From positions 124,001-188,000 of the forward strand of contig NZ_JBGCUE010000003.1 in the NCBI RefSeq assembly GCF_041102575.1: 64,000 nt of DNA, in the 5' to 3' direction. Numbering within the stretch: position 1 is the stretch's first letter; each line of letters opens with the position of its first letter. The stretch comes from Tenuifilum sp. 4138str (GTDB lineage Bacteria > Bacteroidota > Bacteroidia > Bacteroidales > Tenuifilaceae). The position numbers were made by a program, and so were the translations under genes. Under the pieces are notes generated by a model. That model was given only the letters and a program-made list of their open reading frames with translations, was not told the origin of the DNA and made no database searches. Positions 26,457-36,996 of the stretch are shown here, one piece after another.

Positions 26457-28880
26457 CTATTTTTTATTAAACTTGATAGTTTTTGTACTGATTACTTGTA
26501 AACTGGACTGGTTAATCGTACTTATTTTAATAATATAGATCCCTTTTGATAAAGCCGATAGGTTAACAGGCATAACATTTTCGCCAGCAGTCAGGTTGCT
26601 AATCGATTGGGAGATGATCACCTGCCCAAGCATGTTAATCACTTCGATGTTTGCGTTAATGGAGTTTTGGTTATTAACAAATTTAATATATCCATCGTCT
26701 TCAACAGGGTTAGGGTAGAAGGATATGGCGTTTCCCTCTGCTGAATTAACTGGAACATCGGTAGTTTTATCGGATACAATGGCTCGAATTAGAAAGTTGT
26801 AATCCAGGTTGGATTGAGCAAGTTGATTCCATTGGGTCCCGTTTGTTGTGTACCAACCTCCCTTATCGGGCACCATGGGGCCTCTATCGGTGGCAAAGGG
26901 ATAGCCGCCGGAGGCGGTTGCAGTGTAGCCTACCCAGTACTCCTTATCGGCCTTTATTTCAACTGGTGTAGTAACGTTGTGGGTTGTCCATTCATCCACC
27001 TTAACCTCGGCCGAAGCGCTTTGGGAGTATACCAGGGTGCCGGGGTTTCCTATTGTTCCACCTTCCCAAATCTTAACCATTTCACCTGAGGTTAGCCTTT
27101 GTCCATTATCATTTCCCCTTAGGAAGAAATCAACCTTTTTGATGTACTTACCTACATGGTTAGCCATATCGCTTGCGGAAAAGCGTGTAGCCACAGTTAG
27201 GGTAGTAGCTCCATTACCAATAGCCGAACCATACCCTCTATCGTTTTTAAGCACAATCCAGGGTGAGAAATCGATAGTTGCATTGAACGAAATGGTAGAG
27301 CCTGCGCTAGTAACGTTAGTGATATTTATTCCTCCATTTGATCCGTCGGAAAGGAAACTGCGCGGGTTGGTTTGGTCATTCATGGTGGTACGACCATAAT
27401 CGGCATTAAATGTGGCACTACTTATAGTTCCATTCAATGTAAGAGAGCCGTTTGGTCGGTAAACATATACTTCGTCGGGTGGGCCATCGGCATTTCCCAT
27501 GCCTTCAAGTTTGGAGTTAATGCGGTAAACCAACATCCCATCGTTAGGTAAACTGGCATCGTAGGCCTCGCGCTTACGGTACTCAACCAGAAAATACTCA
27601 GTATGAGTAGCAGGCGAGGGAATAATAAAGCTATTGTTGGCGGCCGATGTTGAAAGCGGGTTTAACGTGTAGGTGCCTGTTTGGTTAATCACAGGAATGT
27701 TATCTATCCAGCCCCCGTAAAGATACTTCATGTAAGCACCCATGTTCTGTGGCTCATCCTTGGTGCCTTCCATTATATCCCAAACTCCAACCGGTGCACG
27801 GTTTAAATTATCGTCGTAGTGGTAAAGGTCAGGAGCTCCCACTGCATGAAACATTTCGTGGCAAAGTGTTCCAAGGTCAATTCTGGAACTGCCAAAAAAT
27901 TGTAGTTGTAGGGTATAATCACCTACTTGCTTGCCGTTTATTGATGCATTTTGACTCCATAAACTCCATTGGTGTGGCCAAAGAAGATCGTTCCATGAAT
28001 CGTTTGTGCCAGCAATGATAAATGATACAACATCAACGTACTCGTCATTGTTAATATCAAGGTTGATACTTGTGGGTATCTGGCTACTAACCGAATTTAT
28101 GGCATTTTTAAGTAAGGTGTGCTCACGGTAGGTCTGGCTTTTATTGCTGGAATAGTTATCGTCATCGGGATCATAGCCAATGGGATTTGTTGTTGCATTG
28201 TAAGGGCGGTAGTAGTTCCGGTTTTGAGAATCCTGGTACCACACCACATAGCTGTTTGAGGTTGTTGGGTAAAAAGTGGTACTTATTGTGAATTTCCCGT
28301 AGGAAACACTGTTGTAGTAGTCGGTAACCGACATTGAGGCACCATTATAGATGTTCTGGTAGTAATCAATGGGTTCATCACCCGGATTGTCGTCGGCAAA
28401 GCGAATGAATATAACGATGTTATTCATAACGGTTGCTTCCTTTGTATCCTTTGCCCTAAGTGGGGCAATACCGTTAGCACCTTTCGCTGGATTTAAGGAA
28501 GAGTAATGAGTATTTACCCTTTTGCTCTTGCGCTTTGCAATGTACTCCTCGCGCGTGATGTTGATAAATGGCTCTAACCCTTTTGTTGCGGTTGGTTTTA
28601 CTTTCCCAACAACTAAATCGCTGGCTACAAGTTTTCCGTTCTCTTTAACAGCATAAACATAGTAGCCCGTTTTAGGATGCTGAACGATGGTGTAACCATC
28701 AGCATCGTGTAGCCAGTTGTGGAATTCATCGCCACTGGCAAAACATTCAATTTTTGTCCCATCGGGTTGGTAAACTACCATGGGAACATACTTTTTGGGC
28801 ACCCCAAAAAGCAATGAGTACGAGGTTAAAAGCAGCAACAATGCGGCTACTAAACCCAAATAAATGCCTCTTTTCTGCAT
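26457..28880 (-). CDS. Secreted M6-family metalloprotease with type IX sorting domain
   Basis: The 807-residue protein has a signal/anchor segment near the N terminus (GLVAALLLLLTSYSLLFG) and an M6 peptidase domain (about 150-450). Its zinc motif HEMFHAVGAPD is a HExxHxxGxxD form. A beta-rich middle follows (about 540-715, FFLRGNDNGQRLTSGEMV). The last 85 residues are a Por-type C-terminal domain (SFYPNPVEDDGYIKF, INMLGQVI, LSALSKGIYIIKI) that sends proteins out through T9SS. It is a secreted protease of the immune-inhibitor-A type. An in-frame region near 100-130 (VNTHYSSLNPAKGANGIAPL) probably marks pro-domain cleavage. It may be co-transcribed with the lipoprotein gene that precedes it by 39 bases. 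Confidence 0.92.
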   Translation of the reverse strand: MQKRGIYLGLVAALLLLLTSYSLLFGVPKKYVPMVVYQPDGTKIECFASGDEFHNWLHDADGYTIVQHPKTGYYVYAVKENGKLVASDLVVGKVKPTATKGLEPFINITREEYIAKRKSKRVNTHYSSLNPAKGANGIAPLRAKDTKEATVMNNIVIFIRFADDNPGDEPIDYYQNIYNGASMSVTDYYNSVSYGKFTISTTFYPTTSNSYVVWYQDSQNRNYYRPYNATTNPIGYDPDDDNYSSNKSQTYREHTLLKNAINSVSSQIPTSINLDINNDEYVDVVSFIIAGTNDSWNDLLWPHQWSLWSQNASINGKQVGDYTLQLQFFGSSRIDLGTLCHEMFHAVGAPDLYHYDDNLNRAPVGVWDIMEGTKDEPQNMGAYMKYLYGGWIDNIPVINQTGTYTLNPLSTSAANNSFIIPSPATHTEYFLVEYRKREAYDASLPNDGMLVYRINSKLEGMGNADGPPDEVYVYRPNGSLTLNGTISSATFNADYGRTTMNDQTNPRSFLSDGSNGGINITNVTSAGSTISFNATIDFSPWIVLKNDRGYGSAIGNGATTLTVATRFSASDMANHVGKYIKKVDFFLRGNDNGQRLTSGEMVKIWEGGTIGNPGTLVYSQSASAEVKVDEWTTHNVTTPVEIKADKEYWVGYTATASGGYPFATDRGPMVPDKGGWYTTNGTQWNQLAQSNLDYNFLIRAIVSDKTTDVPVNSAEGNAISFYPNPVEDDGYIKFVNNQNSINANIEVINMLGQVIISQSISNLTAGENVMPVNLSALSKGIYIIKISTINQSSLQVISTKTIKFNKK

Positions 28881-28919
28881 AAAGTTGATGTTACTGGTTA
28901 CTAATACCTGAGTTATTGT

Positions 28920-29459
28920 TTATTTGTTTTTAACAAACCCTGTAAATGCTACCTTCCAGGTTGTGGTGGTTTGAACCGCTGTGGTGTTAGGCAAAGTGTC
29001 GATTCTGGTTTCGGTAAATAGGAATTCCTGGCCTGGTTTTAAAACAAACCTTTTACCTTTATAGGAACAACCAACTTTGGTTTTGGTTGCATTTGTAATT
29101 GTAAAATCGTTATGGGTAAATGGCAGGTTATTTACACCAATAATCATACTCGATACCCCTTGGCCGGCAGTACCCTTAAGCACCTTGCCAACTCCAAGAT
29201 ATAGTTTAATGTTTAGTGTGTCAGTAAGATTGTTGCGGTATATTTCCAATTTTTGGGAAACTGAATCGTAGGAATAACCTGGGCCATCAATTCTCCGTCC
29301 TGGGGTTGTTGTTCCGCTCAGAACTTTACCCTCCGTGATTGTATAGAACTCAACAAATGGAATTAGGTTGTTTTTACCCGGAACCTTTTCCATTTTGGAG
29401 CTCGAAGCGCAGGATAAAAGTAAGGCGAAAGCCACACCCGTTGTAATGATTCGTTTCAT
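28920..29459 (-). CDS. Putative SPII lipoprotein of unknown function
   Basis: The chosen start gives MKRIITTGVAFALLLSCASS, an ideal lipoprotein leader with the lipobox LLSC, for a protein of 179 residues. An upstream ATG at 29489 would put ten residues before the leader and spoil it. The mature part is beta-rich (KLEIYRNNLTDTLNIKLYLG, GQEFLFTETRIDT) without a known domain. It is transcribed in the same direction as the M6 peptidase. I do not recognise a family. Confidence 0.75.
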   Translation of the reverse strand: MKRIITTGVAFALLLSCASSSKMEKVPGKNNLIPFVEFYTITEGKVLSGTTTPGRRIDGPGYSYDSVSQKLEIYRNNLTDTLNIKLYLGVGKVLKGTAGQGVSSMIIGVNNLPFTHNDFTITNATKTKVGCSYKGKRFVLKPGQEFLFTETRIDTLPNTTAVQTTTTWKVAFTGFVKNK

Positions 29460-29526
29460 ACTAATCCTTATTGGCTGCAAAGAAAACATAATTTATTGGG
29501 TTACGCATTGAGTAAAATAATGAAAA

Positions 29527-29552
29527 GGACGAACAACAGGTTTTGTTCGTCC
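29527..29552 (-). terminator. Terminator of the MltD-like gene
   Basis: GGACGAACAA and TTGTTCGTCC pair over ten bases around CAGGTT. On the reverse strand the stem is followed by TTTTCA. It lies 29 bases after the stop of the transglycosylase. Confidence 0.7.
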
Positions 29553-29580
29553 AACTGCAAGAAAAATGACCTAAACTACA

Positions 29581-30906
29581 TCACGATTTTTTTTCCCGAA
29601 CAATACCTAATCTTGTTGCGGTTCGTTCAGGAACATAAATAACCAACCGTTGACCTACCCTGATAAGATTTCGGTGTAGGTTATTCCAGCCCTTGAGCTG
29701 CCTAACCGATACATTGTATCGTTCAGCAATTTTGCCCAGTACATCGCCTTCCTTCACCTTGTAAACTATACGAATTGAACCCGGGGGAACCTCGTACTGA
29801 TACGATGCAGTGTATTTAGATGGGTTTGCCAAAATTTTTTGGTTGAAGAAGATGCTGTCCTTGTACGCATAAATGTCCTTCTCCCTATCAAGGAATGGGC
29901 CTACCATCTCTTTGGGTAATCGTAAAACATACGATTTGCCCTTGGCAGGAATTATATCGATTTTGTATTGCGGATTCAAATCGCGAAGCAGTTCAATGGG
30001 ATAATCGAGCACCTCGGCAATCTGTTGCAGGTGTAACATGTTGTTAACAATTATTGTGTCGGTAGCAGGGGGTAGGGTAATGGGTTTAGGTTGTAGGTTA
30101 TGTTCCTTGTAAAAGTAGTAGGTGTAGCTGGCTGCAATGAAAGCCGGGACATAACCACGGGTTTCACGGGGTAAATGGTAGTAAATATCCCAGTAGTTGC
30201 GCTTTCCACCCGAACGTCTGATGGCCTTATTTACATTGGCAGGGCCGCAGTTATATGCTGCAATTACCAGAGTCCAGTCGCCGTAAATGGAGTATAGATC
30301 CTTGAGGAAGCGACATGCTGCATGGGTAGCAGCCAGTGGATCGCGGCGTTCATCGATGAAGGAGTTGATGGTAAGGTTGTACATTCTTCCTGTTCCGTAC
30401 ATGAACTGCCAAAGCCCCGTGGCTCCGGCCCTGGAAACAGCACGTGGGTTTAAAGCCGATTCAATAACAGGTAGAAACCTGAGTTCCTGTGGTAGCTGAT
30501 ACATGTCCAGTATCTCCTCAATCATGGGGAAGTAGTAATCGGTTAGCCCAAGCATTACTTCAACCTTGTCGCGCTTTTTCTCAGTGTAGGCTTTTATGAA
30601 GCTCCTAACAATATTATTGTAGGGTAAATCAATTAACGAGTTGATGGTTTGCAGACGCTTTATGTAAAATGAGTCGGGGAGTTCGGGCCCTTCAATGGTA
30701 TCGCCCTCAATATCGGCTACTAGGTTATTATCTTCATTGGGTTGCTGGATATACCACTGGTAAAGCAGACTATCCATCTGGTTTATTTGTCTTTGCTCAT
30801 AAATGGTGTCGGAGTTTAAGCTCTGGCTCTCAACCTGAGCAAATACTGGAGTGTTAAAAGTTAGGACTAAGCACAATCCACCCAAAATGTATCGTATTGC
30901 CTTCAT
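29581..30906 (-). CDS. MltD-like lytic transglycosylase with LysM
   Basis: The 441-residue protein has a signal peptide (MKAIRYILGGLCLVLTFNTPVFA). A family-23 transglycosylase domain follows at about 120-250: PVIESALNPRAVSRAGATGLWQFM carries the catalytic Glu of the ES motif, and VIAAYNCGPANVNKAI is the AYNxG signature. A middle region binds or spaces, and one C-terminal LysM (VKEGDVLGKIAERYNVSVRQLKGWN) binds peptidoglycan. It cleaves glycan strands to 1,6-anhydro ends in the periplasm. It is probably single-gene, with its own terminator. Confidence 0.93.
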   Translation of the reverse strand: MKAIRYILGGLCLVLTFNTPVFAQVESQSLNSDTIYEQRQINQMDSLLYQWYIQQPNEDNNLVADIEGDTIEGPELPDSFYIKRLQTINSLIDLPYNNIVRSFIKAYTEKKRDKVEVMLGLTDYYFPMIEEILDMYQLPQELRFLPVIESALNPRAVSRAGATGLWQFMYGTGRMYNLTINSFIDERRDPLAATHAACRFLKDLYSIYGDWTLVIAAYNCGPANVNKAIRRSGGKRNYWDIYYHLPRETRGYVPAFIAASYTYYFYKEHNLQPKPITLPPATDTIIVNNMLHLQQIAEVLDYPIELLRDLNPQYKIDIIPAKGKSYVLRLPKEMVGPFLDREKDIYAYKDSIFFNQKILANPSKYTASYQYEVPPGSIRIVYKVKEGDVLGKIAERYNVSVRQLKGWNNLHRNLIRVGQRLVIYVPERTATRLGIVREKKS

Positions 30907-31019
30907 TCTGTTTCAAATTATTAGCAAACATAAGTATTTTAAAGAAATAATCAAGAGGAACGGCCAAAATGTTTAAGTAAAACTATTTGTATTGCACCTG
31001 AAAATGATATTAAGCCTAT

Positions 31020-31532
31020 CTACTCAAGTGCTGACATAATTATTTTGGCCAAATCGATTGGTTTGGTATTGTCGGCATCCACAATGATTTGAGCTTTCTC
31101 GTAAAATTTTTTTCGTTCGTCAAGAACACGTATAATGTAATCGTTCAGCTCCTCGCGAGTTTTGCCCCAAAGTAAAGGCCTATCGATTTTTGACTCCACC
31201 AAACGCGAAACCAGGGTTGAAACCTCAAGCCTAAGGTAAACAGTGATACCATTTCGGTTCATGTAGTCGATATTGTTGTAAAAGCACGATGTTCCACCAC
31301 CCGATGAAATCACAAAATCGCCTTTAAATGAACAAACCTCTTTAAGTGCTTCGTTCTCAATAAGCCGGAAGTGCTCTTCGCCTTTTGTTTCAAAAATTTG
31401 TTTAATTGTTCTATTGTGCTTGGTTTCAATATACTCATCCAAATCGAGGAATTGGTAACTTAGGAAATGAGCCAACTCCCTTCCAACTGTGGTTTTCCCG
31501 CTCGACATGAATCCAATCAGAAAAATCTTCAT
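31020..31532 (-). CDS. aroK: Shikimate kinase
   Basis: This 170-residue enzyme phosphorylates shikimate in the chorismate pathway. The P-loop FMSSGKTTVG is at residues 8-17. FLDLDEYIE carries the shikimate-binding Asp pair. VISSGGGTSCF is the Walker-B-like glycine motif, and the lid Arg lies in ESKIDRPLLWGK. Length and motif order are standard. It follows the topoisomerase operon on the same strand, but a terminator at 31615-31645 lies after parC. Confidence 0.93.
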   Translation of the reverse strand: MKIFLIGFMSSGKTTVGRELAHFLSYQFLDLDEYIETKHNRTIKQIFETKGEEHFRLIENEALKEVCSFKGDFVISSGGGTSCFYNNIDYMNRNGITVYLRLEVSTLVSRLVESKIDRPLLWGKTREELNDYIIRVLDERKKFYEKAQIIVDADNTKPIDLAKIIMSALE

Positions 31533-31614
31533 CGCTTAATGCTTTATTTAAGTTTAATGCAATATGTCTAATTCACAATATTTTATAAAAAAAATTAAGG
31601 GAGATCAAAGATAT

Positions 31615-31645
31615 AAAAAAAGAGCAGAAAAACTGCTCTTTTTTG
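31615..31645 (-). terminator. Terminator after parC
   Basis: AGAGCAG (31621-31627) and CTGCTCT (31633-31639) pair around five As. A and T runs flank both sides, so on either strand the stem is followed by Ts. It directly follows the parC stop codon on the reverse strand. Confidence 0.75.
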
Positions 31646-34300
31646 CTAAAGTTCCAAGCTCATTTGCTCAGCTGAAGAACCTGAATCGTTATCTTCCGAT
31701 TCTGAATCAGTAATTACGCTTGTTTCTTCCTCAAAAGCTGATCTTTCTTTTTCCAGGGGCTCAGTAAACTCAACCCGTTTTACTTCGAACGTGGTTAGAC
31801 GTTTGCCTTTTGCCTTGTAGCCCTTTACGGCAATAAAGGCATCAACATCGATATTCTCAGGTTCGCGATTTGCGTGCTTGCCTCCAAAAACAAGTTTCAA
31901 AGCCGGGAATACGTCGGCATTCAAAGCTATAAGCTTTGAGCTATACTCGTCGGGGATAAAGGATTGGGTTTTCTCGGTGGGTTCAAAACGGAAACGTTTA
32001 AGGTAGTGCTGTTTTTGTTCGCCATCGAAATAAACGGCCGAGAACACCTTGTGGGGGTTAAACTTTTCAACCAGTAGGGGTTGCACATCGAACCTGAGTG
32101 CATAATTGGTATTGGCAAGGAAATAGGTACCATCGGGGTTTACAACCAGAACGCGTTCATCGGGCAAGAATTCGCCAAGCGGTTCACCATGTCCCTCGTG
32201 GTTCAAGCGCATTACCTCAGGGTCGTACCAAACCTTTACACCCTCCACTGCGCCAGCAATCTTTTCCTTGAGCATGATTTTGTGGATAGCGTATCGGGTA
32301 AAGATATTTCCCTGGGAGCCGCGTCCTTTAACTGCCAGCTGGCTGAAATCCAGCTCAAGTATAAGGTTACGGAGGCGTGGCCTTGGTTTCAGGTAAACCT
32401 TCAATACTTCGGTTTCACCATTTGGGTTTGCCGAAAGCCAGAGTATTTGTGAACCCTGCGTCCCCTTTGTTATGTCGTACTCCTTATCGCGTGTGGTTCC
32501 GTTAATGGCGCATCGCTTCATCATGATATCGCCGTTTAGGCCATCGCGGTAAACCACATTGTAAATCGTTCGGGTATCGTTCTTCTTATAAACTCCAACG
32601 TGGACAATATCCTTGCCAAAGAAGTCCTTTTCCTGAACTTTACGGATGTAGTACTTGCCATTGCGGAGAATAACTATTACATCGTCGATATCGGAGCAAT
32701 CACAAACGTATTCGTCCTTTTTCAGACCTGTACCCACAAAGCCTTCGGCTCGGTTAACGTAAAGCTTTTCGTTTGCCACAACCACCTTAGTGGCAACAAT
32801 GGTATCGAAACTGCGGAGTTCGGTTTTGCGTTCCCTTCCTTTCCCGTACTTCTTTTTGATTTGCTGGTAGTAATCGATGGTATAAGTTACAATATTGGCA
32901 AGGTGATGCTTGACTTGTTCCATTTCGGCTTCAACGGCCTTGATATGCTCATCGGCCTTTTTGATATCGAATTTCGATATCTTGCGCACGGGCTTCTCGG
33001 TTAGCTTCAGAATATCGTCGCGGGTAATCTCGCGCCGGAGTAACTTTCGGTAAGGGTCAAAACCCCTCTCAATGGCTTCGATTACCAAATCCCATGTTTC
33101 TGTATCCTTTTCCAGCTCGCGGTAAATGCGCTCTTCAAAGAATATCTTTTCCAGCGACGAGAAATGCCAATCCTCCTCCAGCTCTGCAAGCCTAATGTTA
33201 AGCTCCATGGTAAGGAGTTCCTTAGTTCTATCCACCGAAGCCCTAAGGATATCCTTAACGCCCATGAAACGGGGCTTATCGTCGTAAATGACGCACGAGT
33301 TGGTTGATATTGACATCTCGCAGTCGGTAAAGGCGTAAAGGGCATCAATTGTCATATCGGGGTTGGCGTCGGGGTGCAGGTGGATGAGAATTTCAACATT
33401 CTCGGCGGTATTATCGTCAATCTTTTTGATTTTAATCTTCCCTTTGTCGTTCGCTTTAAGGATTGATTCGATAAGCGATGTGGTGGTTTTCCCAAAGGGA
33501 ATCTCGGTTATGGCAAGGGTTTTACGGTCGATTTTTTGGATGCGGGCGCGTACCTTAACCGCGCCGCCGCGTAAACCATCGTTGTAACGGCTACAATCGG
33601 CTAATCCACCTGTGGGGAAATCGGGGTAAAGTTCAAAATCCTTACCCTTTAGGTAGCTGATTGCCGCATCAATTAGCTCATTGAAGTTGTGGGGTAAAAT
33701 TTTAGAGGCTAAACCAACTGCAATTCCTTCCACTCCTTGCGCTAGCAAAAGCGGGAACTTAACCGGAAGCGTTACAGGCTCCTGGTTGCGGCCGTCGTAG
33801 CTGAGCATCCACTCAGTGGTTTTGGGGTTGAAAACCACCTCAAGGGCGAATTTTGATAGTCTAGCCTCAATGTAACGGGGTGCGGCTGCACCGTCGCCTG
33901 TAAGTATGTTGCCCCAGTTACCCTGGGTGTCAATCAACAAATCTTTTTGGCCTAGCTGAACCAAGGCTTCGCCAATTGATGCGTCGCCGTGGGGATGGTA
34001 CTGCATGGTGTAACCAATAATATTGGCCACCTTATTGTATCGCCCATCGTCGAGCCGTTTCATGGCATGCAGTATGCGGCGCTGCACGGGCTTTAACCCG
34101 TCATCGAGGTGCGGAACGGCGCGTTCCAGTATAACATACGAGGCATAGTCCAAAAACCAGTCCTTGTACATCCCGGTGATGTGGGTCTTTTTGGCGGCCT
34201 CGCCGGTAATCCTTTCTATTTTGGCATGAAGTTCGGGCGAAACTGGTTTCCCTTCGCCTTCGCTTAAAAGCTCATCCGCTTCAAAATCGTCCAATCGCAT
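31646..34300 (-). CDS. parC: DNA topoisomerase IV subunit A
   Basis: The 884-residue protein belongs to the GyrA/ParC family. The winged-helix/tower core begins near residue 45 (YVILERAVPHLDDGLKPVQRRILHAM). PHGDASIGEALVQL and GAAAPRYIEARLSKFA include the active-site Tyr. A helical tower follows, then a divergent C-terminal region and an acidic tail (SESEDNDSGSSAEQ). The lack of a GyrA-box-type C-terminal propeller and its coupling to parE identify it as the topo IV-like subunit of Bacteroidota. It decatenates daughter chromosomes. It follows parE by 26 bases. Confidence 0.92.
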   Translation of the reverse strand: MRLDDFEADELLSEGEGKPVSPELHAKIERITGEAAKKTHITGMYKDWFLDYASYVILERAVPHLDDGLKPVQRRILHAMKRLDDGRYNKVANIIGYTMQYHPHGDASIGEALVQLGQKDLLIDTQGNWGNILTGDGAAAPRYIEARLSKFALEVVFNPKTTEWMLSYDGRNQEPVTLPVKFPLLLAQGVEGIAVGLASKILPHNFNELIDAAISYLKGKDFELYPDFPTGGLADCSRYNDGLRGGAVKVRARIQKIDRKTLAITEIPFGKTTTSLIESILKANDKGKIKIKKIDDNTAENVEILIHLHPDANPDMTIDALYAFTDCEMSISTNSCVIYDDKPRFMGVKDILRASVDRTKELLTMELNIRLAELEEDWHFSSLEKIFFEERIYRELEKDTETWDLVIEAIERGFDPYRKLLRREITRDDILKLTEKPVRKISKFDIKKADEHIKAVEAEMEQVKHHLANIVTYTIDYYQQIKKKYGKGRERKTELRSFDTIVATKVVVANEKLYVNRAEGFVGTGLKKDEYVCDCSDIDDVIVILRNGKYYIRKVQEKDFFGKDIVHVGVYKKNDTRTIYNVVYRDGLNGDIMMKRCAINGTTRDKEYDITKGTQGSQILWLSANPNGETEVLKVYLKPRPRLRNLILELDFSQLAVKGRGSQGNIFTRYAIHKIMLKEKIAGAVEGVKVWYDPEVMRLNHEGHGEPLGEFLPDERVLVVNPDGTYFLANTNYALRFDVQPLLVEKFNPHKVFSAVYFDGEQKQHYLKRFRFEPTEKTQSFIPDEYSSKLIALNADVFPALKLVFGGKHANREPENIDVDAFIAVKGYKAKGKRLTTFEVKRVEFTEPLEKERSAFEEETSVITDSESEDNDSGSSAEQMSLEL

Positions 34301-34326
34301 TTTCTTGAGCTATTGTAGGTTGATGT

Positions 34327-36243
34327 TTATGCTACCAGGTTTTTATTCTCATCGTCAAGGTTGCCCTCCTCGTCGATGTTATTCTCATCGGCTTTTGGGG
34401 CTGGTTCCTCATCAATAATATCCTCCTCAATTCTGAGGTTATTGATAATGAAATCCTGACGGTCGGGCGTGTTCTTGCCCATGTAGAACTCCAAAAGGTC
34501 ATGTATTTGGTCTTCCTTGGTCAAACGAACCAGGTCGAGCCTCATGTCGGGGCCAATGAAGTTCTTAAACTCATCGGGCGAAATTTCACCTAACCCTTTA
34601 AACCTTGTTATTTCAGGGTTTGGGCCAAGTTCGGCTATTGCCTTTTCCTTCTCCTCGGGGGTATAGCAGTAAACGGTCTTCTTCTTATTACGAACCCTGA
34701 AAAGTGGGGTTTGGAGGATGAAGAGATGCTCCTGGCGGATTAGCTCAGGGAAGAACTGTAGGAAAAAGGTTATGAGCAGCAACCTGATGTGCATACCGTC
34801 CACATCGGCATCGGTGGCTATTACAATTTTGTTGTAGCGGAGGTTTTCCATGTCCTCCTCAATGTCCAGCGCAGCTTGTAGTAGGTTAAACTCCTCGTTC
34901 TCGTAAACTATCTTTTTGGTTAGCCCGTAGGTGTTTAACGGTTTACCGCGGAGCGAGAATACTGCCTGTGTATTTACATCGCGCGATTTGGTGATTGAAC
35001 CGCTTGCGGAGTCGCCCTCGGTAATAAAAAGGGTACTTTCATGCGCACGGTCATCCTTGCTGTTGTAATGGATCCTGCAATCGCGTAGCTTGCGGTTGTG
35101 CAGGCTTGCCTTTTTAGCCCGCTCACGGGCTATCTTTTTGATACCCGATATAGCTTTACGTTCCTTTTCGGACTCAATAATCTTTTGTAGCAGAATTTGC
35201 GCAGTTTCGCTATTGCGATGCAGGAAATTATCGAGTTTTTCCTTAATAAAATCGGTGATGAATTGCTTTACCGAGGGACCGTTAGGGCCCATGTCCTTGC
35301 TACCAAGCTTGGTTTTGGTTTGTGACTCAAATACGGGGTCTTCAACCTTAATGCTTATGGCTGCTATAATGGAAGTACGAATATCCGATGGGTCAAAGTC
35401 CTTTTTATAGAACTCCCGGATGGTTTTAACGTAGGCTTCGCGGAATGCGGTTAGGTGTGTACCACCCTGAGTGGTATGCTGGCCGTTCACAAAGGTATAG
35501 TAGTCTTCGCCGTAGCCAACACCGTGGGTAATTGCCACCTCAATATCTTCACCTTTCAGGTGAATAATGGGGTAGAGTGGCTCTGTTGTTATGTTTTCGT
35601 TCAGTAGGTCGAGAAGTCCGTTTTTTGAAATATACTCCTTGCCGTTAAAGCTGATGGTTAGGTTGGTGTTGAGGTAGGTGTAGTTTCGGATCATGGTTTC
35701 GATATACTCATCCTGGAATGAGTATTGACCGAATACCGCCTCGTCAGGAGTAAACTGAACGTAAGTACCGTTTGCCTCGCCATTGGCGGGGTATTGCTTG
35801 TCGTTTACAATGATACCTCCGGCAAACTCGGCCTCGCGAACTAATCCCTCGCGAATACTCTTTATGATAAACTGGTTGGAAAGCGCATTTACCGCCTTTA
35901 TACCAACCCCATTTAAGCCTACCGATTTCTTGAAAACCTTGGAGTCATACTTGGCACCCGTGTTCATCTTGGAGGCCACGTCAATTAGTTTCCCTTGCGG
36001 GATACCACGGCCATAGTCGCGAATGGAAACAGTTTTTTCATTAAGCTGAATGTCGATGCGTTTACCGTTTCCCATCATGAACTCATCAATGGAGTTGTCA
36101 ACCACCTCCTTAAGCAGAATGTAAATGCCATCGTCGGGCTGAGAGCCGTCGCCAAGCTTACCGATATACATTCCCGGGCGCTTGCGAATGTGCTCCTGCC
36201 ATTCCAACGTTTTAATACTATCTTCAGAATATCCAACACTCAT
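34327..36243 (-). CDS. parE: DNA topoisomerase IV subunit B
   Basis: From the start used here ([15 protein letters not shown]) the protein has 638 residues. The GHKL ATPase domain shows [31 protein letters not shown] and [15 protein letters not shown]. The TOPRIM domain shows [11 protein letters not shown] and [15 protein letters not shown], and [10 protein letters not shown] is the GyrB/ParE signature. An in-frame ATG at 36318 would add 25 residues of hydrophobic sequence not seen in the family, so 36243 is preferred. An acidic tail ends the protein. It is the first gene of the parE-parC operon. Confidence 0.93.
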   Translation of the reverse strand: MSVGYSEDSIKTLEWQEHIRKRPGMYIGKLGDGSQPDDGIYILLKEVVDNSIDEFMMGNGKRIDIQLNEKTVSIRDYGRGIPQGKLIDVASKMNTGAKYDSKVFKKSVGLNGVGIKAVNALSNQFIIKSIREGLVREAEFAGGIIVNDKQYPANGEANGTYVQFTPDEAVFGQYSFQDEYIETMIRNYTYLNTNLTISFNGKEYISKNGLLDLLNENITTEPLYPIIHLKGEDIEVAITHGVGYGEDYYTFVNGQHTTQGGTHLTAFREAYVKTIREFYKKDFDPSDIRTSIIAAISIKVEDPVFESQTKTKLGSKDMGPNGPSVKQFITDFIKEKLDNFLHRNSETAQILLQKIIESEKERKAISGIKKIARERAKKASLHNRKLRDCRIHYNSKDDRAHESTLFITEGDSASGSITKSRDVNTQAVFSLRGKPLNTYGLTKKIVYENEEFNLLQAALDIEEDMENLRYNKIVIATDADVDGMHIRLLLITFFLQFFPELIRQEHLFILQTPLFRVRNKKKTVYCYTPEEKEKAIAELGPNPEITRFKGLGEISPDEFKNFIGPDMRLDLVRLTKEDQIHDLLEFYMGKNTPDRQDFIINNLRIEEDIIDEEPAPKADENNIDEEGNLDDENKNLVA

Positions 36244-36506
36244 GACTACTTCTCCAGTTTGCTGCAAAAATAACCAAATTGAATTGGCATGAACTTTTTT
36301 TACCCAAATAAATATCAACAGGTTTGGGCGACTTGTAAACCGATTGGAATTTAATGAGTTATTGTAATAATTTGGCTTGCGGTTTTAAATCATTAAGCCA
36401 AACTCGTTGTTTCCGAAAATTGGGAGATTTAGCTATGCGTTATTGGCAATGTTTGGGTATTGTTTCTTGTAAATCAATGTTGTTTGGTTAACAAAAATAT
36501 ACATGT

Positions 36507-36576
36507 CTGTCATCCTGAGCGCAGCGAAGGATCTCTAATCGACCCTTTGAGATATTTCGCTTGCGCTCAACATGAC
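36507..36576. repeat. Dispersed intergenic repeat (CATCCTGAGCGCAGCGAAGG type)
   Basis: The stretch begins with TCATCCTGAGCGCAGCGAAG and ends with TTCGCTTGCGCTCAACATGA, which is an imperfect inverse of the beginning. This is a very common class of Bacteroidota intergenic repeat. Weaker relatives appear at about 37240-37375 (TCATCCCAAGC to TAACATGA) and about 44948-44990. Confidence 0.7.
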
Positions 36577-36584
36577 AATAACTT

Positions 36585-36798
36585 CACGAACAACAAACAA
36601 CGCTTCCAGCCCCGTAGGGGCGTAATATTTGTAACACCATGATTATTCTTAACTGTATAGCGATGCACGCAATACATTTTCCAAAGAGCAAGGGGAAAGC
36701 GTTGCATCGCAACAGAAAAGTATGGTAAAGAGCGGTTTATATGTTCTTTCTTGTCTTGATACAAGAAAGAACCAAAGAAAATCAAGGCTGAAAAGCCC
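36585..36798. repeat. Dispersed repeat, copy A
   Basis: About 214 bases: CACGAACAAC, then the hairpin CCAGCCCCGTAGGGGCG, then ATATTTGTAAC, AGCGATGCACGCAATAC, CCAAAGAGCAAGG and GTTGCATCGCAA. It ends with a perfect 12-base hairpin GTTCTTTCTTGT/ACAAGAAAGAAC (36743-36772). Copy C at 45160-45369 matches throughout and copy B at 36997-37118 matches the first half. AGCGATGCA and TGCATCGC form an internal inverted pair. No protein is encoded. Confidence 0.85.
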
Positions 36799-36996
36799 GA
36801 CCCGATGGGTATCCCGCGGGGGGAACTTCCACGCGATACTATTCGCCACGCCTACGGCGTGACTCATGTGGTATCGCTTACTAAGCCCAATGCCACGTTC
36901 CACCCCCGACCCATTGCCGGGTCAGGCTTTTATGCCTCTGCTAGCTTCTTCTGCTCCATTCCCTCTCAGGGAAAAGGGCTGGGGTGAAGTCAGTTT
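36799..36996. repeat. Spacer between repeats A and B with small palindromes
   Basis: This GC-rich, gene-free stretch holds CACGCCTACGGCGTG (36848-36862), GACCCATTGCCGGGTC and CCCTCTCAGGGAAAAGGGCT. The last, with the following GGGGTGAAGTC, has a relative before copy C (45120-45153). No coding signal was seen; the open frames crossing it depend on repeat sequence. Confidence 0.5.

Noticed and set aside
36244..36318. N-terminal extension of ParE from ATG 36318
   Set aside because: The 25 residues are not part of the family, and MSVGYSED at 36243 is a natural start before the conserved GHKL domain.
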